DNA of 64,000 nucleotides from an uncultured Acetatifactor sp. (GTDB lineage Bacteria; Bacillota; Clostridia; Lachnospirales; Lachnospiraceae): contig CANQBS010000006.1 of assembly GCA_947589075.1 (NCBI GenBank), positions 1 through 64,000 on the forward strand, written 5' to 3'. The notes under the pieces are model-generated. The model worked only from the letters and a program-made list of their open reading frames with translations. It was not told the origin of the DNA and did no database searches. Shown here piece after piece: positions 8,821-17,088 of the stretch. Position numbers and translations under genes: made by a program. The first letter of the stretch is position 1. Each line of letters starts with the position of its first letter.

Positions 8821-9619
8821 AATCCTTCTCCGCCCGCTTTCCCTTCCCGGAAGCCCCCGGCCAGTAATTGACCAGAATCAGGATGATAAAGACAAAAGCA
8901 AAGATAATGGTGGACAGCGCGTACAGCTCCGGCTTGATCCCTCTTCTGATCTGGGCGTAGATCATGGTGGAAAGGGTATTCACTCCCGCCCCCTTGGTAA
9001 AATAAGTGATCACAAAATCATCCATGGACATGGTGAAGGCCATAAAGAAGCCGGACAGGATCCCGCTGGCAAGCTGGGGAAGCACGACCCTGAAAAAACC
9101 ATATACCGCATTGGCTCCCAGATCCCTTGCAGCCTCGTACAGGCTCACGTTCATCTGCTGGATCCTTGGCATCACGCTCAGGATCACATAAGGGATATTA
9201 AAGGTAATATGCGCCACCACCACGCTGGTAAAGCCCAGGGGCAAAAACCGCACAAACCAGAGCATCAGGGCGATGCCTGTGACGATATCCGCATTCAAAA
9301 GAGGGATATCCGTAAACATCATCATCACCTGATAATTTTTGCGCCGCATGGCATGGATCCCCAAAGCTCCCATCACGCCGATGATCGTAGCGATAAAGGC
9401 TGACAGGAAGGCTAAGACCAGAGTGGTCCATAAGGCGTCCATGATCTGCGCATTGGAAAAGAGGCTCTTATACCAGGACAGCGTAAAGCCTCCCCATACC
9501 ACCCTGGACCTGGACTGGTTAAAGGAAAGCACGATGAGCACCAGGATCGGCGCGTACATAAACAGAAGGATGATCCCGATATAAAAACGGCTCAGCCAGT
9601 TTTTCAGTTTTTCTACCAT
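8816..9619 (-). CDS. potC: Spermidine/putrescine ABC transporter permease PotC
   Basis: Predicted 267-residue inner-membrane permease with about six hydrophobic segments. The start at 9619 (MVEKLKNWLSRFYIG) is chosen because AAGGAGGG lies upstream within the end of potB; the frame is open further upstream but without a ribosome site. It contains the EAA-type cytoplasmic loop EAARDLGANAVYGFFRVVLP that contacts the ATPase. The potB stop overlaps the first codons (ATGGTAG), so translation is likely coupled. PotC and PotB form the heterodimeric channel. Confidence 0.93.
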   Translation of the reverse strand: MVEKLKNWLSRFYIGIILLFMYAPILVLIVLSFNQSRSRVVWGGFTLSWYKSLFSNAQIMDALWTTLVLAFLSAFIATIIGVMGALGIHAMRRKNYQVMMMFTDIPLLNADIVTGIALMLWFVRFLPLGFTSVVVAHITFNIPYVILSVMPRIQQMNVSLYEAARDLGANAVYGFFRVVLPQLASGILSGFFMAFTMSMDDFVITYFTKGAGVNTLSTMIYAQIRRGIKPELYALSTIIFAFVFIILILVNYWPGASGKGKRAEKDY

Positions 9620-10452
9620 ATGGCCGATTCCCTCCTTCCCTTCGCGTCCTCCTTTGAAGTAAAGGCCATGCTGATGAGCACAAAGATCATCAGGGATACG
9701 GACAGGCCGCTTCCCAGATTCCAATCGGAATTCTTGGTAAATTCCTGTTCAATGATGTTGCCGATCAGCTGCAGCTTTCCGCCTCCCAGAATGTCCGCCA
9801 CCACAAAGGAGGTCATGGAGGGCACGAACACCATCACGATCCCGCTCAAAAGCCCGGGCACCGACAGGGGGAATATGATCTTGCAGAACACCGCAAAACT
9901 GTTGGCGCCCAGATCCTTCGCCGCTTCTATGATATCCTCGTCGATATCCGCTATGGCGTTGAAGATCGGAAGCACCATGTAGGGCAGATAATCATATACC
10001 ACGCCTATCATAATGGCCGTGCCGGTATTGGCAAGGGACAGGGGATTCAGTCCCAGGGATGTCAGAAGGAAATTCAATATTCCGTTTCTGGAAAGGATCA
10101 TCTGCCATGCTAAAACCCTCAGGATAAAGTTCATCCACATGGGGATGATCAGGATAAACAGGGTAAAGCCCTGTTTTCCCATATGTAAATGCCGCAGAGC
10201 CAGCACCAGGGGATAAGAAAGCAGGATACAGATCACCGTGCACCCCAGGGCGATCTCCACAGAAAATACCATGGCCTTAAAATGAATGGGTTCAAATATG
10301 GCCCCGATATTTGCAAGAGTAAATCCCCCTGTTTTATCCGTCAGCGCATAGCCGAAGATCATGATCATGGGGATCACCGTGAAGCCCACGATCCAGAACA
10401 GATAAGGGGAAGACAGCCATACGCGGCTGTTTATGGATTTAATCTTCTTCAT
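9613..10452 (-). CDS. potB: Spermidine/putrescine ABC transporter permease PotB
   Basis: Predicted 279-residue permease. The start MKKIKSINSRVWLSSPYLFW at 10452 follows GGAGG by about a dozen bases; the open frame extends upstream into potA but has no matching signal. Hydrophobic segments alternate with short loops, and the EAA loop appears as EAAKDLGANSFAVFCKIIFP. Its end overlaps the start of potC by 7 bases, and 22 bases separate it from potA. The role is the membrane channel half of the polyamine importer. Confidence 0.93.
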   Translation of the reverse strand: MKKIKSINSRVWLSSPYLFWIVGFTVIPMIMIFGYALTDKTGGFTLANIGAIFEPIHFKAMVFSVEIALGCTVICILLSYPLVLALRHLHMGKQGFTLFILIIPMWMNFILRVLAWQMILSRNGILNFLLTSLGLNPLSLANTGTAIMIGVVYDYLPYMVLPIFNAIADIDEDIIEAAKDLGANSFAVFCKIIFPLSVPGLLSGIVMVFVPSMTSFVVADILGGGKLQLIGNIIEQEFTKNSDWNLGSGLSVSLMIFVLISMAFTSKEDAKGRRESAIW

Positions 10453-10474
10453 CTTGTGTGCCAGCCTCCGTAAC

Positions 10475-11545
10475 TCAGTCGCGCTTCTCCACCTGAGCAT
10501 CCTCAGAATGGGGCTTATGCATGATCTGGATATTGTCAGGCAGGATTGTAAGCCCCACCATGGAACCGATCTGGGCCGGATTCACGCTCTGAATCACCCA
10601 GTCGTACTGCCCCACGCGCACCTTGATCTCATAATAGGCGCCCTTGAAAATAATGGAAACCACCATGCCCTTCAGATAGCCCTGATCCTCTCTTGTGATC
10701 ACCAGATCCTCAGGCCGGATGACCACATCCACCAGCTCGTCCCTGCCGAAGCCTTCATCCACGCAGGGAATGGCCGCTCCCTGGATCTCCACCAGACGAT
10801 CCGCCTTCATCACGCCGTCAATGATATTGCTGTCCCCGATAAAATCGGCCACAAAGGCGTTCTGGGGCTCGTCATAGATGCTTTTGGATGTTCCCATCTG
10901 CTGGATGATGCCCTTATTCATCACCACGATCCGGTCGGACATGGTGAGGGCCTCCTCCTGGTCATGGGTCACATAGATGAAGGTGATGCCAACTTCCTTC
11001 TTAATCTTGATGAGCTCCCTCTGCATGCCGTGGCGCAGCTTCAGGTCAAGGGCACCCAGGGGTTCGTCCAGCAAAAGCACATCCGGCTCGTTGACGATGG
11101 CCCTGGCGATGGCCACTCTCTGCTGCTGCCCGCCGCTCAGGGAATCCGGCTTGCGCTCCTCATAACCGTCCATATTCACCAGCTTCAGGGCATACTTTAT
11201 CTTATCCTTTATATACTGACTGCTTTTCTTCTTCAGCTTCAGGCCGAAAGCAATATTTTCCGCCACATTCATATGAGGGAACAGGGAATATTTCTGAAAA
11301 ACAGTATTGATATTCCGCTTATCGGGGCTTAAATCCGTAATGTCTTTCCCTTCAAAAAGCACCCGGCCGCTGTCCGGCTTCACAAATCCTCCGATAATGC
11401 GCAGGGTGGTGGATTTTCCGCACCCCGACGGACCCAAAAGGGTAATGAACTCATTCCGTCCGATCTCCAGATTCAGATTGTCAAGCACCTTCTTCCCGTC
11501 AAAGGTCTTGCTCACGGAATCCAGCTGCAATATCACATCTTTCAT
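10475..11545 (-). CDS. potA: Spermidine/putrescine ABC transporter ATPase PotA
   Basis: Predicted 356 residues, the usual PotA length. The start [20 protein letters not shown] at 11545 is chosen on alignment and an AGGAG upstream; the frame is open further but that part reads as non-protein. Walker A is [13 protein letters not shown]-loop [11 protein letters not shown], signature [14 protein letters not shown], Walker [12 protein letters not shown] and the switch His in THDQEEA. All residues needed for ATP hydrolysis are present. The C-terminal third carries the TOBE-like regulatory domain ([12 protein letters not shown]). It lies 47 bases behind the XRE-cupin regulator. Confidence 0.95.
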   Translation of the reverse strand: MKDVILQLDSVSKTFDGKKVLDNLNLEIGRNEFITLLGPSGCGKSTTLRIIGGFVKPDSGRVLFEGKDITDLSPDKRNINTVFQKYSLFPHMNVAENIAFGLKLKKKSSQYIKDKIKYALKLVNMDGYEERKPDSLSGGQQQRVAIARAIVNEPDVLLLDEPLGALDLKLRHGMQRELIKIKKEVGITFIYVTHDQEEALTMSDRIVVMNKGIIQQMGTSKSIYDEPQNAFVADFIGDSNIIDGVMKADRLVEIQGAAIPCVDEGFGRDELVDVVIRPEDLVITREDQGYLKGMVVSIIFKGAYYEIKVRVGQYDWVIQSVNPAQIGSMVGLTILPDNIQIMHKPHSEDAQVEKRD

Positions 11546-11592
11546 TCCTGCTTGCTCCTGCGTTAATTCATCATATTCGTCTAAAAAAACAG

Positions 11593-12141
11593 TTAAAAGC
11601 TTGGCGGACTGCTGATCCATAAGAAAACGGACACCTTCCTGCTGGCGGAGCTGATCATATGCTTTCTGTTGGCCGGGAAAATAAAGGAATCTCCCTTCCT
11701 TACCACCATCTTCTCTTCGCCATAATGCAGCATGATCTTGCCGTCCATCACATAACCGAATTCTTCCCCTTCGTGGGGCTTGTCCTCCGGCATGGACTCT
11801 CCGGGCTGCAGCCGGACCAGGATCGGCTCCAGGCTTCTGCTCTGGGCTGTGGCGATCAGCCACTGTATATTGTTGCCTGCGGCGTCTTCCTTTTCAAAAT
11901 AATCCTTCCTGGGAAAAACGATCTGCTGGTTCTCTTCCTCATGAAAAAAGTCAGAAAGATTCGTACCCAAACACTCCACGATATCATAAAGCGTAGACAC
12001 CGACGGCGCGGTGAGCCCTCTTTCCAACTGTGATATAAACCCTTTTGTCAATTCTGTCCGGTCCGCCAGCTCCTCCTGGGTCAGACCGTTCTGGTTCCGG
12101 AGATTCCGGATCTTTTCCCCTATCTGTTCCTCTATGCTCAT
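11593..12141 (-). CDS. XRE-family regulator with C-terminal cupin domain, probable polyamine regulator
   Basis: Predicted 182 residues. Residues 7-62 form a helix-turn-helix of the XRE type ([20 protein letters not shown] then [20 protein letters not shown]). Residues 105-180 form a cupin barrel ([20 protein letters not shown], then [19 protein letters not shown]). This architecture is that of PuuR-like regulators. It is the first gene of the pot operon and shares its promoter, so it probably senses polyamines or a related ligand and regulates its own operon. The direction of control (activation or repression) is not shown by the sequence. Confidence 0.88.
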   Translation of the reverse strand: MSIEEQIGEKIRNLRNQNGLTQEELADRTELTKGFISQLERGLTAPSVSTLYDIVECLGTNLSDFFHEEENQQIVFPRKDYFEKEDAAGNNIQWLIATAQSRSLEPILVRLQPGESMPEDKPHEGEEFGYVMDGKIMLHYGEEKMVVRKGDSFIFPANRKHMISSASRKVSVFLWISSPPSF

Positions 12142-12193
12142 TGTCCCGCCTTCTTCAATTTACAGTTACTAAACTTTTTATTTACAAAGAATC

Positions 12194-12221
12194 ATTATAC
12201 ATATACTAAGTCAAAAGTCAA
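12194..12221 (-). promoter_or_regulatory. Promoter of the polyamine operon
   Basis: On the minus strand TTGACT (12221-12216), 16-base spacer, TATAAT (12199-12194). The start of the XRE-cupin gene is about 50 bases downstream. A direct repeat TTGACT/TTGACTTAG overlaps the -35 and spacer and could be a regulator site; this is a guess. Confidence 0.7.
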
Positions 12222-12327
12222 CTATTATTTTATTTTTTCTCGGGGATTTATTTGAAGAAGTTATTTCCATGAAAGACTATTATTTAAAGAAATCATTCAG
12301 TGGAAAAACATAATCTGAGAACTTTAT

Positions 12328-12354
12328 GAAAAAAGAGGCTGCAACCGCAGCCCC
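12328..12354 (-). terminator. Terminator of the Cys/Gly-rich gene
   Basis: On the minus strand GGGGCTGC and GCAGCCTC form a stem around a GGTT loop, followed directly by TTTTTT. This is a standard intrinsic terminator about 15 bases past the gene at 12370. Confidence 0.85.
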
Positions 12355-12369
12355 TTTCTCCTTCTATTT

Positions 12370-12777
12370 TTATTTTCCATCACAGCCGCAGGTATCAGAA
12401 ATGCTGGACACCTGGGGAAATCTTGTAATGCCTGAATAGGAATTTGTAGAATAAGAATTACTTCCGCAATCATTGACGCTTTCACAATCATTGCCGCATC
12501 CACAATCGTTGCCGCGATCATTGCCGCATCCACAGTCATTGCTGCAGCCGCAGTCGCTGCTCACTGGCTGACAGACCCCGACATTAGCGCTGCGCTGGCC
12601 GGGACAGCCGCAGCCTGTGTCATTCTGGGGAACACATCCACAGCCGACATTTCCTGTGCCGCAGGAGCAGCTGTTGATTCCCCTTCCATAGGAATTGACA
12701 GAGTTATTGCTGCCGCAGCAGCCGCAATTGGAACCGCCGCAACAAGAAAGCAGCAAAAGAATCCAGAAACAGTTCAT
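12370..12777 (-). CDS. Small Cys/Gly/Asn-rich protein of unknown function
   Basis: Predicted 135 residues starting MNCFWILLLLSCCGG, a very short hydrophobic start. A body follows that consists of CGC, CGCG and NDCGCGND-type repeats with many Cys, Gly, Asn and Ser. I do not recognise a named family. A clean terminator follows it, which supports a real transcript. The ribosome site (AAGG about a dozen bases upstream) is weak. The Cys pairs could bind metal or form disulfide cross-links; in a spore former a coat-type structural role is conceivable but not shown. It stands alone between the pot operon and an ABC-2 pair. Confidence 0.6.
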   Translation of the reverse strand: MNCFWILLLLSCCGGSNCGCCGSNNSVNSYGRGINSCSCGTGNVGCGCVPQNDTGCGCPGQRSANVGVCQPVSSDCGCSNDCGCGNDRGNDCGCGNDCESVNDCGSNSYSTNSYSGITRFPQVSSISDTCGCDGK

Positions 12778-12904
12778 AGGTTTTCATACCTTTTTCATGT
12801 TAGTTGCTATATTTTATTCGAAGACAGCTCCTGACGTGCCTGTTTCCCTGCAGCGATTCCATTTTTCTGAAGCTGTTTACTTTATTCCATAATTTACCCT
12901 GAAA

Positions 12905-13678
12905 TTACTTCATATCCCTCTTCAAAAAACAAAGGAATGCCGCTGTCAGCGCCGCTGTGCCGATACAGATACAGGGCACGAATATCATCCAGAATCCGCC
13001 TGTCAGGATGGTATCGTCCAAAACCGCCCGCCGCATCAGAACCTCCGCCGAAAAGGCGCCTCCGATCCTTCCGTAGCCGTTGCTGCTGTAATAAAAGAAC
13101 GTGAATCGGTCCTGATAAGCGGCATCCAGGAAGGTCACAGCCAGAGAAACCGCAAAGCCCACTCCCGTATTTTGGAACAGCACCATCAGGAAAATAAACA
13201 CACATAGGTAAGAAAGGGTAAGAATCACCATGCCGACATGGAAGCTCGCCGCCTTGGCCCAATAATTCTCCAGCGTAAACCCATGGGGATTGTATCCCCA
13301 TTTCCAGGTACGGACCAGACAGGCCAAAACAATGCTGAGCAGATAAGTAAGGATGGACATGACAAATATGCAGGTCACCTTTACGAGGAATACCCGGCTC
13401 CGCTTTACGCCCCGGCCCACCGTGCTCTGCATGGTTCCGAAATCAAACTCCTGCCCCATCAGACCTCCTGCCAGAACGGCATAGATGATCAGACAGTTTC
13501 CCACATAATGCAGATAAACCGTAAAAAGGGCGCCGTATCCTGACTGAAAAAACGTGGCGTCGTAATTATTCGGGGAAAAGGCCAGCATAACGGTCGTAAT
13601 GAGCGAGTACCAAAAGACGAATTTCACGGCTCTGGAATGGCGCATTATGAGCAGTTCATGATAAAAAAGATATCTCAA
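12905..13678 (-). CDS. ABC-2 type transporter permease
   Basis: Predicted 257-residue membrane protein with about six hydrophobic segments and the ABC-2 pattern of a large first loop (QEFDFGTMQSTVGRGVKRSR). The start codon is TTG, overlapping the TGA of the ATPase gene by four bases (TTGA). A GGGAGGG ribosome site sits in the ATPase tail. Together with the ATPase at 13675 it makes a two-component exporter of the kind used for bacteriocin immunity or drug export. The substrate is unknown. Confidence 0.78.
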   Translation of the reverse strand: MRYLFYHELLIMRHSRAVKFVFWYSLITTVMLAFSPNNYDATFFQSGYGALFTVYLHYVGNCLIIYAVLAGGLMGQEFDFGTMQSTVGRGVKRSRVFLVKVTCIFVMSILTYLLSIVLACLVRTWKWGYNPHGFTLENYWAKAASFHVGMVILTLSYLCVFIFLMVLFQNTGVGFAVSLAVTFLDAAYQDRFTFFYYSSNGYGRIGGAFSAEVLMRRAVLDDTILTGGFWMIFVPCICIGTAALTAAFLCFLKRDMK

Positions 13679-14442
13679 CGTCCTTCCCTCCCGGCAAAAT
13701 CCTTTATAAGCTTCGTGTAGTATTCTTCCAGCGTCAGATTCTTGTTTTCCTCCTTCAGTTCCTCCGCCGTCAGCTCCATTTCCAGCCTTCCCTTATAAAG
13801 GAAGCCATACCTGGTGGCAAAATCGGGGAAAACATGAAGATTCGCGCTGGTAAAAAATATGGTCAGCTTCCGCTTCTCCTGCAGCCTCAAAAGCAGCTCC
13901 CGCATCTGTGCGATCCCTTTGGGCGCAAGATTTTGATAAGGCTCGTCCAGGATCAGCAGTTTGGGATTTCCAAGAAGGGATATGGCGATCCCAAGCCGCT
14001 GCTTTGCGCCGCCGGAAAGAGTCCGCGCCTTTCTTTTGTCCTCCGGGTCCAGGCCCACCATCTCCAGCAGCCCCGTCAGATCCTCCTTCTCCATATCCCG
14101 GTCAACAGCCCTCAGGATTTTCTTATAGGCTCTGAGATTCTCCATGGGCGTCAGGTTTTGGTAAAGAGCGGGGATGCCGACCAGGGAACCGATCCTCACC
14201 CGCTTCTTCCCAAGGCGTTCTTCTGAATTTTTGCCGGAGTTTTTCCCAAAAAGGGTAAAATCTCCCTCATCCGGCGCCGCCAGCCCCAGAAGAAGCCGGA
14301 TCAATGTGGTCTTTCCGCTGCCCTGACCGCCGATCAGGCCGTAAATATCTCCTTCCTGAACCTTAAGTGAAATATGGTCCAACACACATTGCTTCCGATA
14401 TATTTTTGTAAGATCTGTGGTCTGCAATACATACTCCGGCAT
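13675..14442 (-). CDS. ABC transporter ATPase with altered D-loop and H-loop
   Basis: Predicted 255 residues from MPEYVLQTTDLTKIYRK at 14442, which follows AAGGA. Walker A GGQGSGKTT, signature LSGGAKQRLG and Walker B LLILDEP are intact. The D-loop, normally NGLDP, reads QNLAP, and the switch segment, normally SSH, reads FTSANLH, so the D-loop Asp and the H-loop His seem to be replaced by Ala. Those residues support ATP hydrolysis in the dimer. The protein may therefore hydrolyse slowly or serve a gating role. It is translationally coupled to the permease at 12905. Confidence 0.82.
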   Translation of the reverse strand: MPEYVLQTTDLTKIYRKQCVLDHISLKVQEGDIYGLIGGQGSGKTTLIRLLLGLAAPDEGDFTLFGKNSGKNSEERLGKKRVRIGSLVGIPALYQNLTPMENLRAYKKILRAVDRDMEKEDLTGLLEMVGLDPEDKRKARTLSGGAKQRLGIAISLLGNPKLLILDEPYQNLAPKGIAQMRELLLRLQEKRKLTIFFTSANLHVFPDFATRYGFLYKGRLEMELTAEELKEENKNLTLEEYYTKLIKDFAGREGR

Positions 14443-14673
14443 ACTTTGATTCCTTCTTAGTCTTTTGATTCCTTTTTGCAGCCTTGCCAGCCGCGCATGG
14501 ATCAGCTGCATGCTTCTATATGAAAAATTCTATACGTTATATGAATATTTACCAGCTTGTATCGCTTAATATTATATCACGAAATTTTGATGCAATCAAC
14601 GACGGCGCAATCATCTGTATGTCTTTAGTAGAAAACCTTTACAAAATATTTCCCCGCCGATCCCATTGTCCCA

Positions 14674-14703
14674 TTGACAGGGATCCCCTATTTATCCTAT
14701 AAT
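14674..14703 (+). promoter_or_regulatory. Strong promoter of the leader/HTH/ABC exporter operon
   Basis: TTGACA (14674-14679), 18-base spacer, TATAAT (14698-14703): both hexamers match the consensus exactly. The first start codon downstream is that of the leader ORF at 14796, and the HTH gene starts at 14939, so the message has a leader of over 200 bases. Confidence 0.85.
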
Positions 14704-14795
14704 ACCCGTATCAGATGCGGAAGCGTCTATGATAACCTTTTCAAGGCAGACAGTAATTGCGGCGGCGAAGCCGGCAGGAAAGGAGGACCTTGCAC

Positions 14796-14837
14796 ATGAG
14801 AAATGAGGTGTTTCAAATAACGAACCATGCAGAATGA
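14796..14837 (+). CDS. 13-residue leader peptide ORF
   Basis: A short ORF, MRNEVFQITNHAE, is preceded by AAAGGAGG with nine bases of spacing, an excellent ribosome site. Its last codons (14825-14834) form the left arm of a perfect hairpin with 14852-14861. Such an arrangement, a well-translated mini-ORF followed by mutually exclusive stems before a regulated gene, is the hallmark of ribosome-mediated attenuation. That mechanism is known for the BmrB leader that controls the BmrCD exporter in Bacillus subtilis. The function here is inferred from layout only; the peptide shows no similarity I can name. Confidence 0.6.
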   Translation: MRNEVFQITNHAE

Positions 14838-14928
14838 GCAGGCATATAGGGTTCTGCATGGATCATTCATTTTATATGCACTGCTGATTCTGCTCTTAAT
14901 GATGAAACTGTTTCGATTCATTCATTAA
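14825..14928 (+). promoter_or_regulatory. Competing hairpins of a probable attenuator
   Basis: Stem 1: CCATGCAGAA (14825-14834) pairs perfectly with TTCTGCATGG (14852-14861), loop 17 bases. Stem 2: 14829-14848 pairs with 14873-14893 in three blocks (7, 5 and 7 base pairs) broken by one G-G mismatch and one bulged A. Both stems use 14829-14834, so they exclude each other. A third hairpin pairs 14896-14906 with 14917-14928 and ends on the first bases of the AAGGAGG ribosome site (14927-14933) of the HTH gene. No long T tract follows, so control could be translational or transcriptional. Confidence 0.6.
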
Positions 14929-14938
14929 GGAGGACGGA

Positions 14939-15196
14939 ATGAAATATCAGAATGCGGCAGTCGTATTGCCCGAAGAAGTGCTTCGGAGCCTTCAGGATTA
15001 TTTTCAGGGAGGACTTCTTTATATTCCAAAAGCAGACGTGAAAACCGGATGGGGCTGCAAAAGTGGCGCAAAAGATTACTATGCCAGGCGCAACCGCCAG
15101 ATTCGGGACGCTTACGCGGAAAACATTTCCATAGAAGAGCTGGCCGGAAGATTCGGTCTGTCCGAATGCACGATCCGAAAAATTATATATCAATGA
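14939..15196 (+). CDS. CD3324-type helix-turn-helix protein
   Basis: Predicted 85 residues. The opening MKYQNAAVVLPEEVLRSLQD and YFQGGLLYIPK, and the C-terminal helix-turn-helix ISIEELAGRFGLSECTIRKI, match the small CD3324 family of Clostridia, related to Mor-type activators. AAGGAGG lies just upstream, at the edge of the third hairpin of the leader. It is the first full gene downstream of the attenuator and precedes two ABC half-exporters, so it is probably their local regulator. Its target and ligand are unknown. Confidence 0.75.
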   Translation: MKYQNAAVVLPEEVLRSLQDYFQGGLLYIPKADVKTGWGCKSGAKDYYARRNRQIRDAYAENISIEELAGRFGLSECTIRKIIYQ

Positions 15197-15311
15197 TAGA
15201 AACCCGCTGCGGCATCCTGGCCCGGCGGGTTTTCTATCTGAAAAAGAGACTTTATTTTAAAACAAACTCCCGCTTGCCCTTGCGCTGCGCATCTTTTATG
15301 ATAAATATGCC

Positions 15312-15424
15312 GCAGGATTCGGACTTACACGCTGCCTGGGCGGACCACCACAGGATTCGGACTTGCGCCGCCTGGGCGGCTCATCGCAGAATTCGGACTT
15401 GCGCGCCGCCTGGGCGGACCGCCG
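15312..15424. repeat. Tandem repeat of 36-39 bp, three copies
   Basis: Three consecutive units (15312-15350, 15351-15386, 15387-15424) share CAGGATTCGGACTTGCG and GCCGCCTGGGCGG, with small differences and length changes. They fill the spacer between the HTH gene and the first ABC exporter gene, ending 20 bases before its ribosome site. The frame is open across them, but the AGGGAGG at 15444-15450 marks the real start as 15457. Confidence 0.85.
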
Positions 15425-15456
15425 CGGGACACGAATTGTTTTCAGGGAGGACACGT

Positions 15457-17088
15457 ATGAAGATCCAACGCACAGGCCCCCTTTTCGGAGCCTCTGAACG
15501 TCAATTAAAATACACGGCCGTCGCCGTCTGGCTGTTCCAGTTCACAAATATTCCGATCAATCTGCTCACCGCCAGCTGGATGTCCGAGATCGTGAACGCC
15601 GCCACCGGGGGACGGACGGAACGAGTGCTTACCGCCGGGCTAAAGCTCGCCGTCCTGCTGATCGGCTTCAAGCTGTGCGAAAGCGCCTGCCAGGTCTGGC
15701 TGGAACGGAGGAAGTCCCAGACGCTCCATCGCTGCAAAATGGAATTGTACGGCCAGTTTCTCTCCAGCCCGCTGCCCGTGCTCTATTCCTCCGACAGCGG
15801 TCAGTCCAAGGAACGGCTGAACGACGATTTTAATGCAGTCACCGGCAAATTCGTCACGGATCTGCCGGGGCTTGGCTCCAGTCTCGCCGGCATCGCCGCC
15901 TACTTTATCTTTATTGCAAGGCTGAGCCTGCCTATGGCGGTGCTGCTGACCGTATTCGCCCTTCTGCAGATCATCCCGCCGCTCATTGTAAAGAGATTCC
16001 TCGAACAGAACTATACGGACATGAGGAAGATCGAGGCCGTCTGCACCAATTTTATCATAGAAGCCCATCACGGCTTCCCTGTGCTGAAGCTGTATAAGCT
16101 GAAAAACTGGTACACGGAAAAGCTGGCGCGCATCCACAAAGAAAATATACGCATCACCAACCGGTCGATCCTGGCCGGGCAGACGGAAGATTATCTCGAT
16201 AATTTCCTGTCCGTCCTGCTGAAATACGGCACTTACGCCATGGCCGGTCTGTTGGCGCTGTACGGCGCTGTTACGCTCGATACCGGTGTAAAGGTCATCG
16301 CCCTGTCGGGCAGTTTCTTCGCCGCAGTGAACACGGCGTTTTCTTCGATCACACGCTTCGCTGTCGTCCGTCAGGCCAGGAATCGTCTGGCGGAATGGTA
16401 CGGTGCGTCGGGAAAAGAGGATTCCGTAAAAGGGCTCCCGACAGGATCAGTCCGAACCTCACAGGAGCCGCAGACCTGGGCAGTCTCCCTCTCCGGAGTC
16501 ACCGTCTCCTTTGACGGCAGGGAAATCTTCCGCGATATGACAGTCTCTTTCCCTGCCAGCGGGATCTGCCTCATCAAAGGCGATAACGGCGCCGGAAAAT
16601 CGACGCTTTTCAAATTGATCGCCGGACTGATCCCGGCTGAGCAGATCCCTGCCGGACAGATTCCAACCGGACAGGCAGCGGGGCAGGATTTTCCCCACAG
16701 GGTCTTCTATCTGCCCCAGGAAGACGCCGAATTTGAGTTCACGCCCCAGGATTTCTACAGCATGATAGCGGATCTGGACCTGTCCTGTGTCCTGACCATC
16801 GCAGAAGATTTTGAATTGAACCAGACCCAGCTTTGCGAAACGAAGATCCGCGAGCTGTCCGGTGGAGAGCGCAAAAAGGTCTTTCTGGCACTTGCCCTGG
16901 CTCTCGACCCTTCGCTGCTGCTCTTAGACGAGCCCACCAATTCTCTGGACGAACACAGTAAGACCGTGCTGGTCCGGGCGCTTCAAAAACGCGTCGGACC
17001 GACGCTTATCATTTCCCATGACCCTGTATTTGACGCCGTAAGCAACCATACTTATCGAATGGAGAAAGGAGAGATACGCCTTGCATAG
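15457..17088 (+). CDS. ABC exporter half-transporter, first subunit
   Basis: Predicted 543 residues: an N-terminal membrane domain with about six hydrophobic segments (to about residue 310) and a C-terminal nucleotide-binding domain. Walker A is GDNGAGKSTLF, Q-loop LPQEDAE, signature LSGGERKKV, Walker B LLLLDEPTNSLDE, and the switch His is in ISHDP. The start ATG at 15457 follows AGGGAGG by six bases; an upstream open frame through the repeat array is ignored. Next to the Walker A region a short repeat AEQIPAGQIPTGQAAGQ expands a loop. It overlaps the next half-transporter by 8 bases, so the two probably form a heterodimer. The substrate is unknown; drug or peptide export is typical. Confidence 0.85.
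   Translation: MKIQRTGPLFGASERQLKYTAVAVWLFQFTNIPINLLTASWMSEIVNAATGGRTERVLTAGLKLAVLLIGFKLCESACQVWLERRKSQTLHRCKMELYGQFLSSPLPVLYSSDSGQSKERLNDDFNAVTGKFVTDLPGLGSSLAGIAAYFIFIARLSLPMAVLLTVFALLQIIPPLIVKRFLEQNYTDMRKIEAVCTNFIIEAHHGFPVLKLYKLKNWYTEKLARIHKENIRITNRSILAGQTEDYLDNFLSVLLKYGTYAMAGLLALYGAVTLDTGVKVIALSGSFFAAVNTAFSSITRFAVVRQARNRLAEWYGASGKEDSVKGLPTGSVRTSQEPQTWAVSLSGVTVSFDGREIFRDMTVSFPASGICLIKGDNGAGKSTLFKLIAGLIPAEQIPAGQIPTGQAAGQDFPHRVFYLPQEDAEFEFTPQDFYSMIADLDLSCVLTIAEDFELNQTQLCETKIRELSGGERKKVFLALALALDPSLLLLDEPTNSLDEHSKTVLVRALQKRVGPTLIISHDPVFDAVSNHTYRMEKGEIRLA

Noticed and set aside
15049-15456. Longer start for the first ABC exporter subunit
   Set aside because: The upstream frame overlaps the HTH gene and the tandem repeats. 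A clear ribosome site supports 15457.
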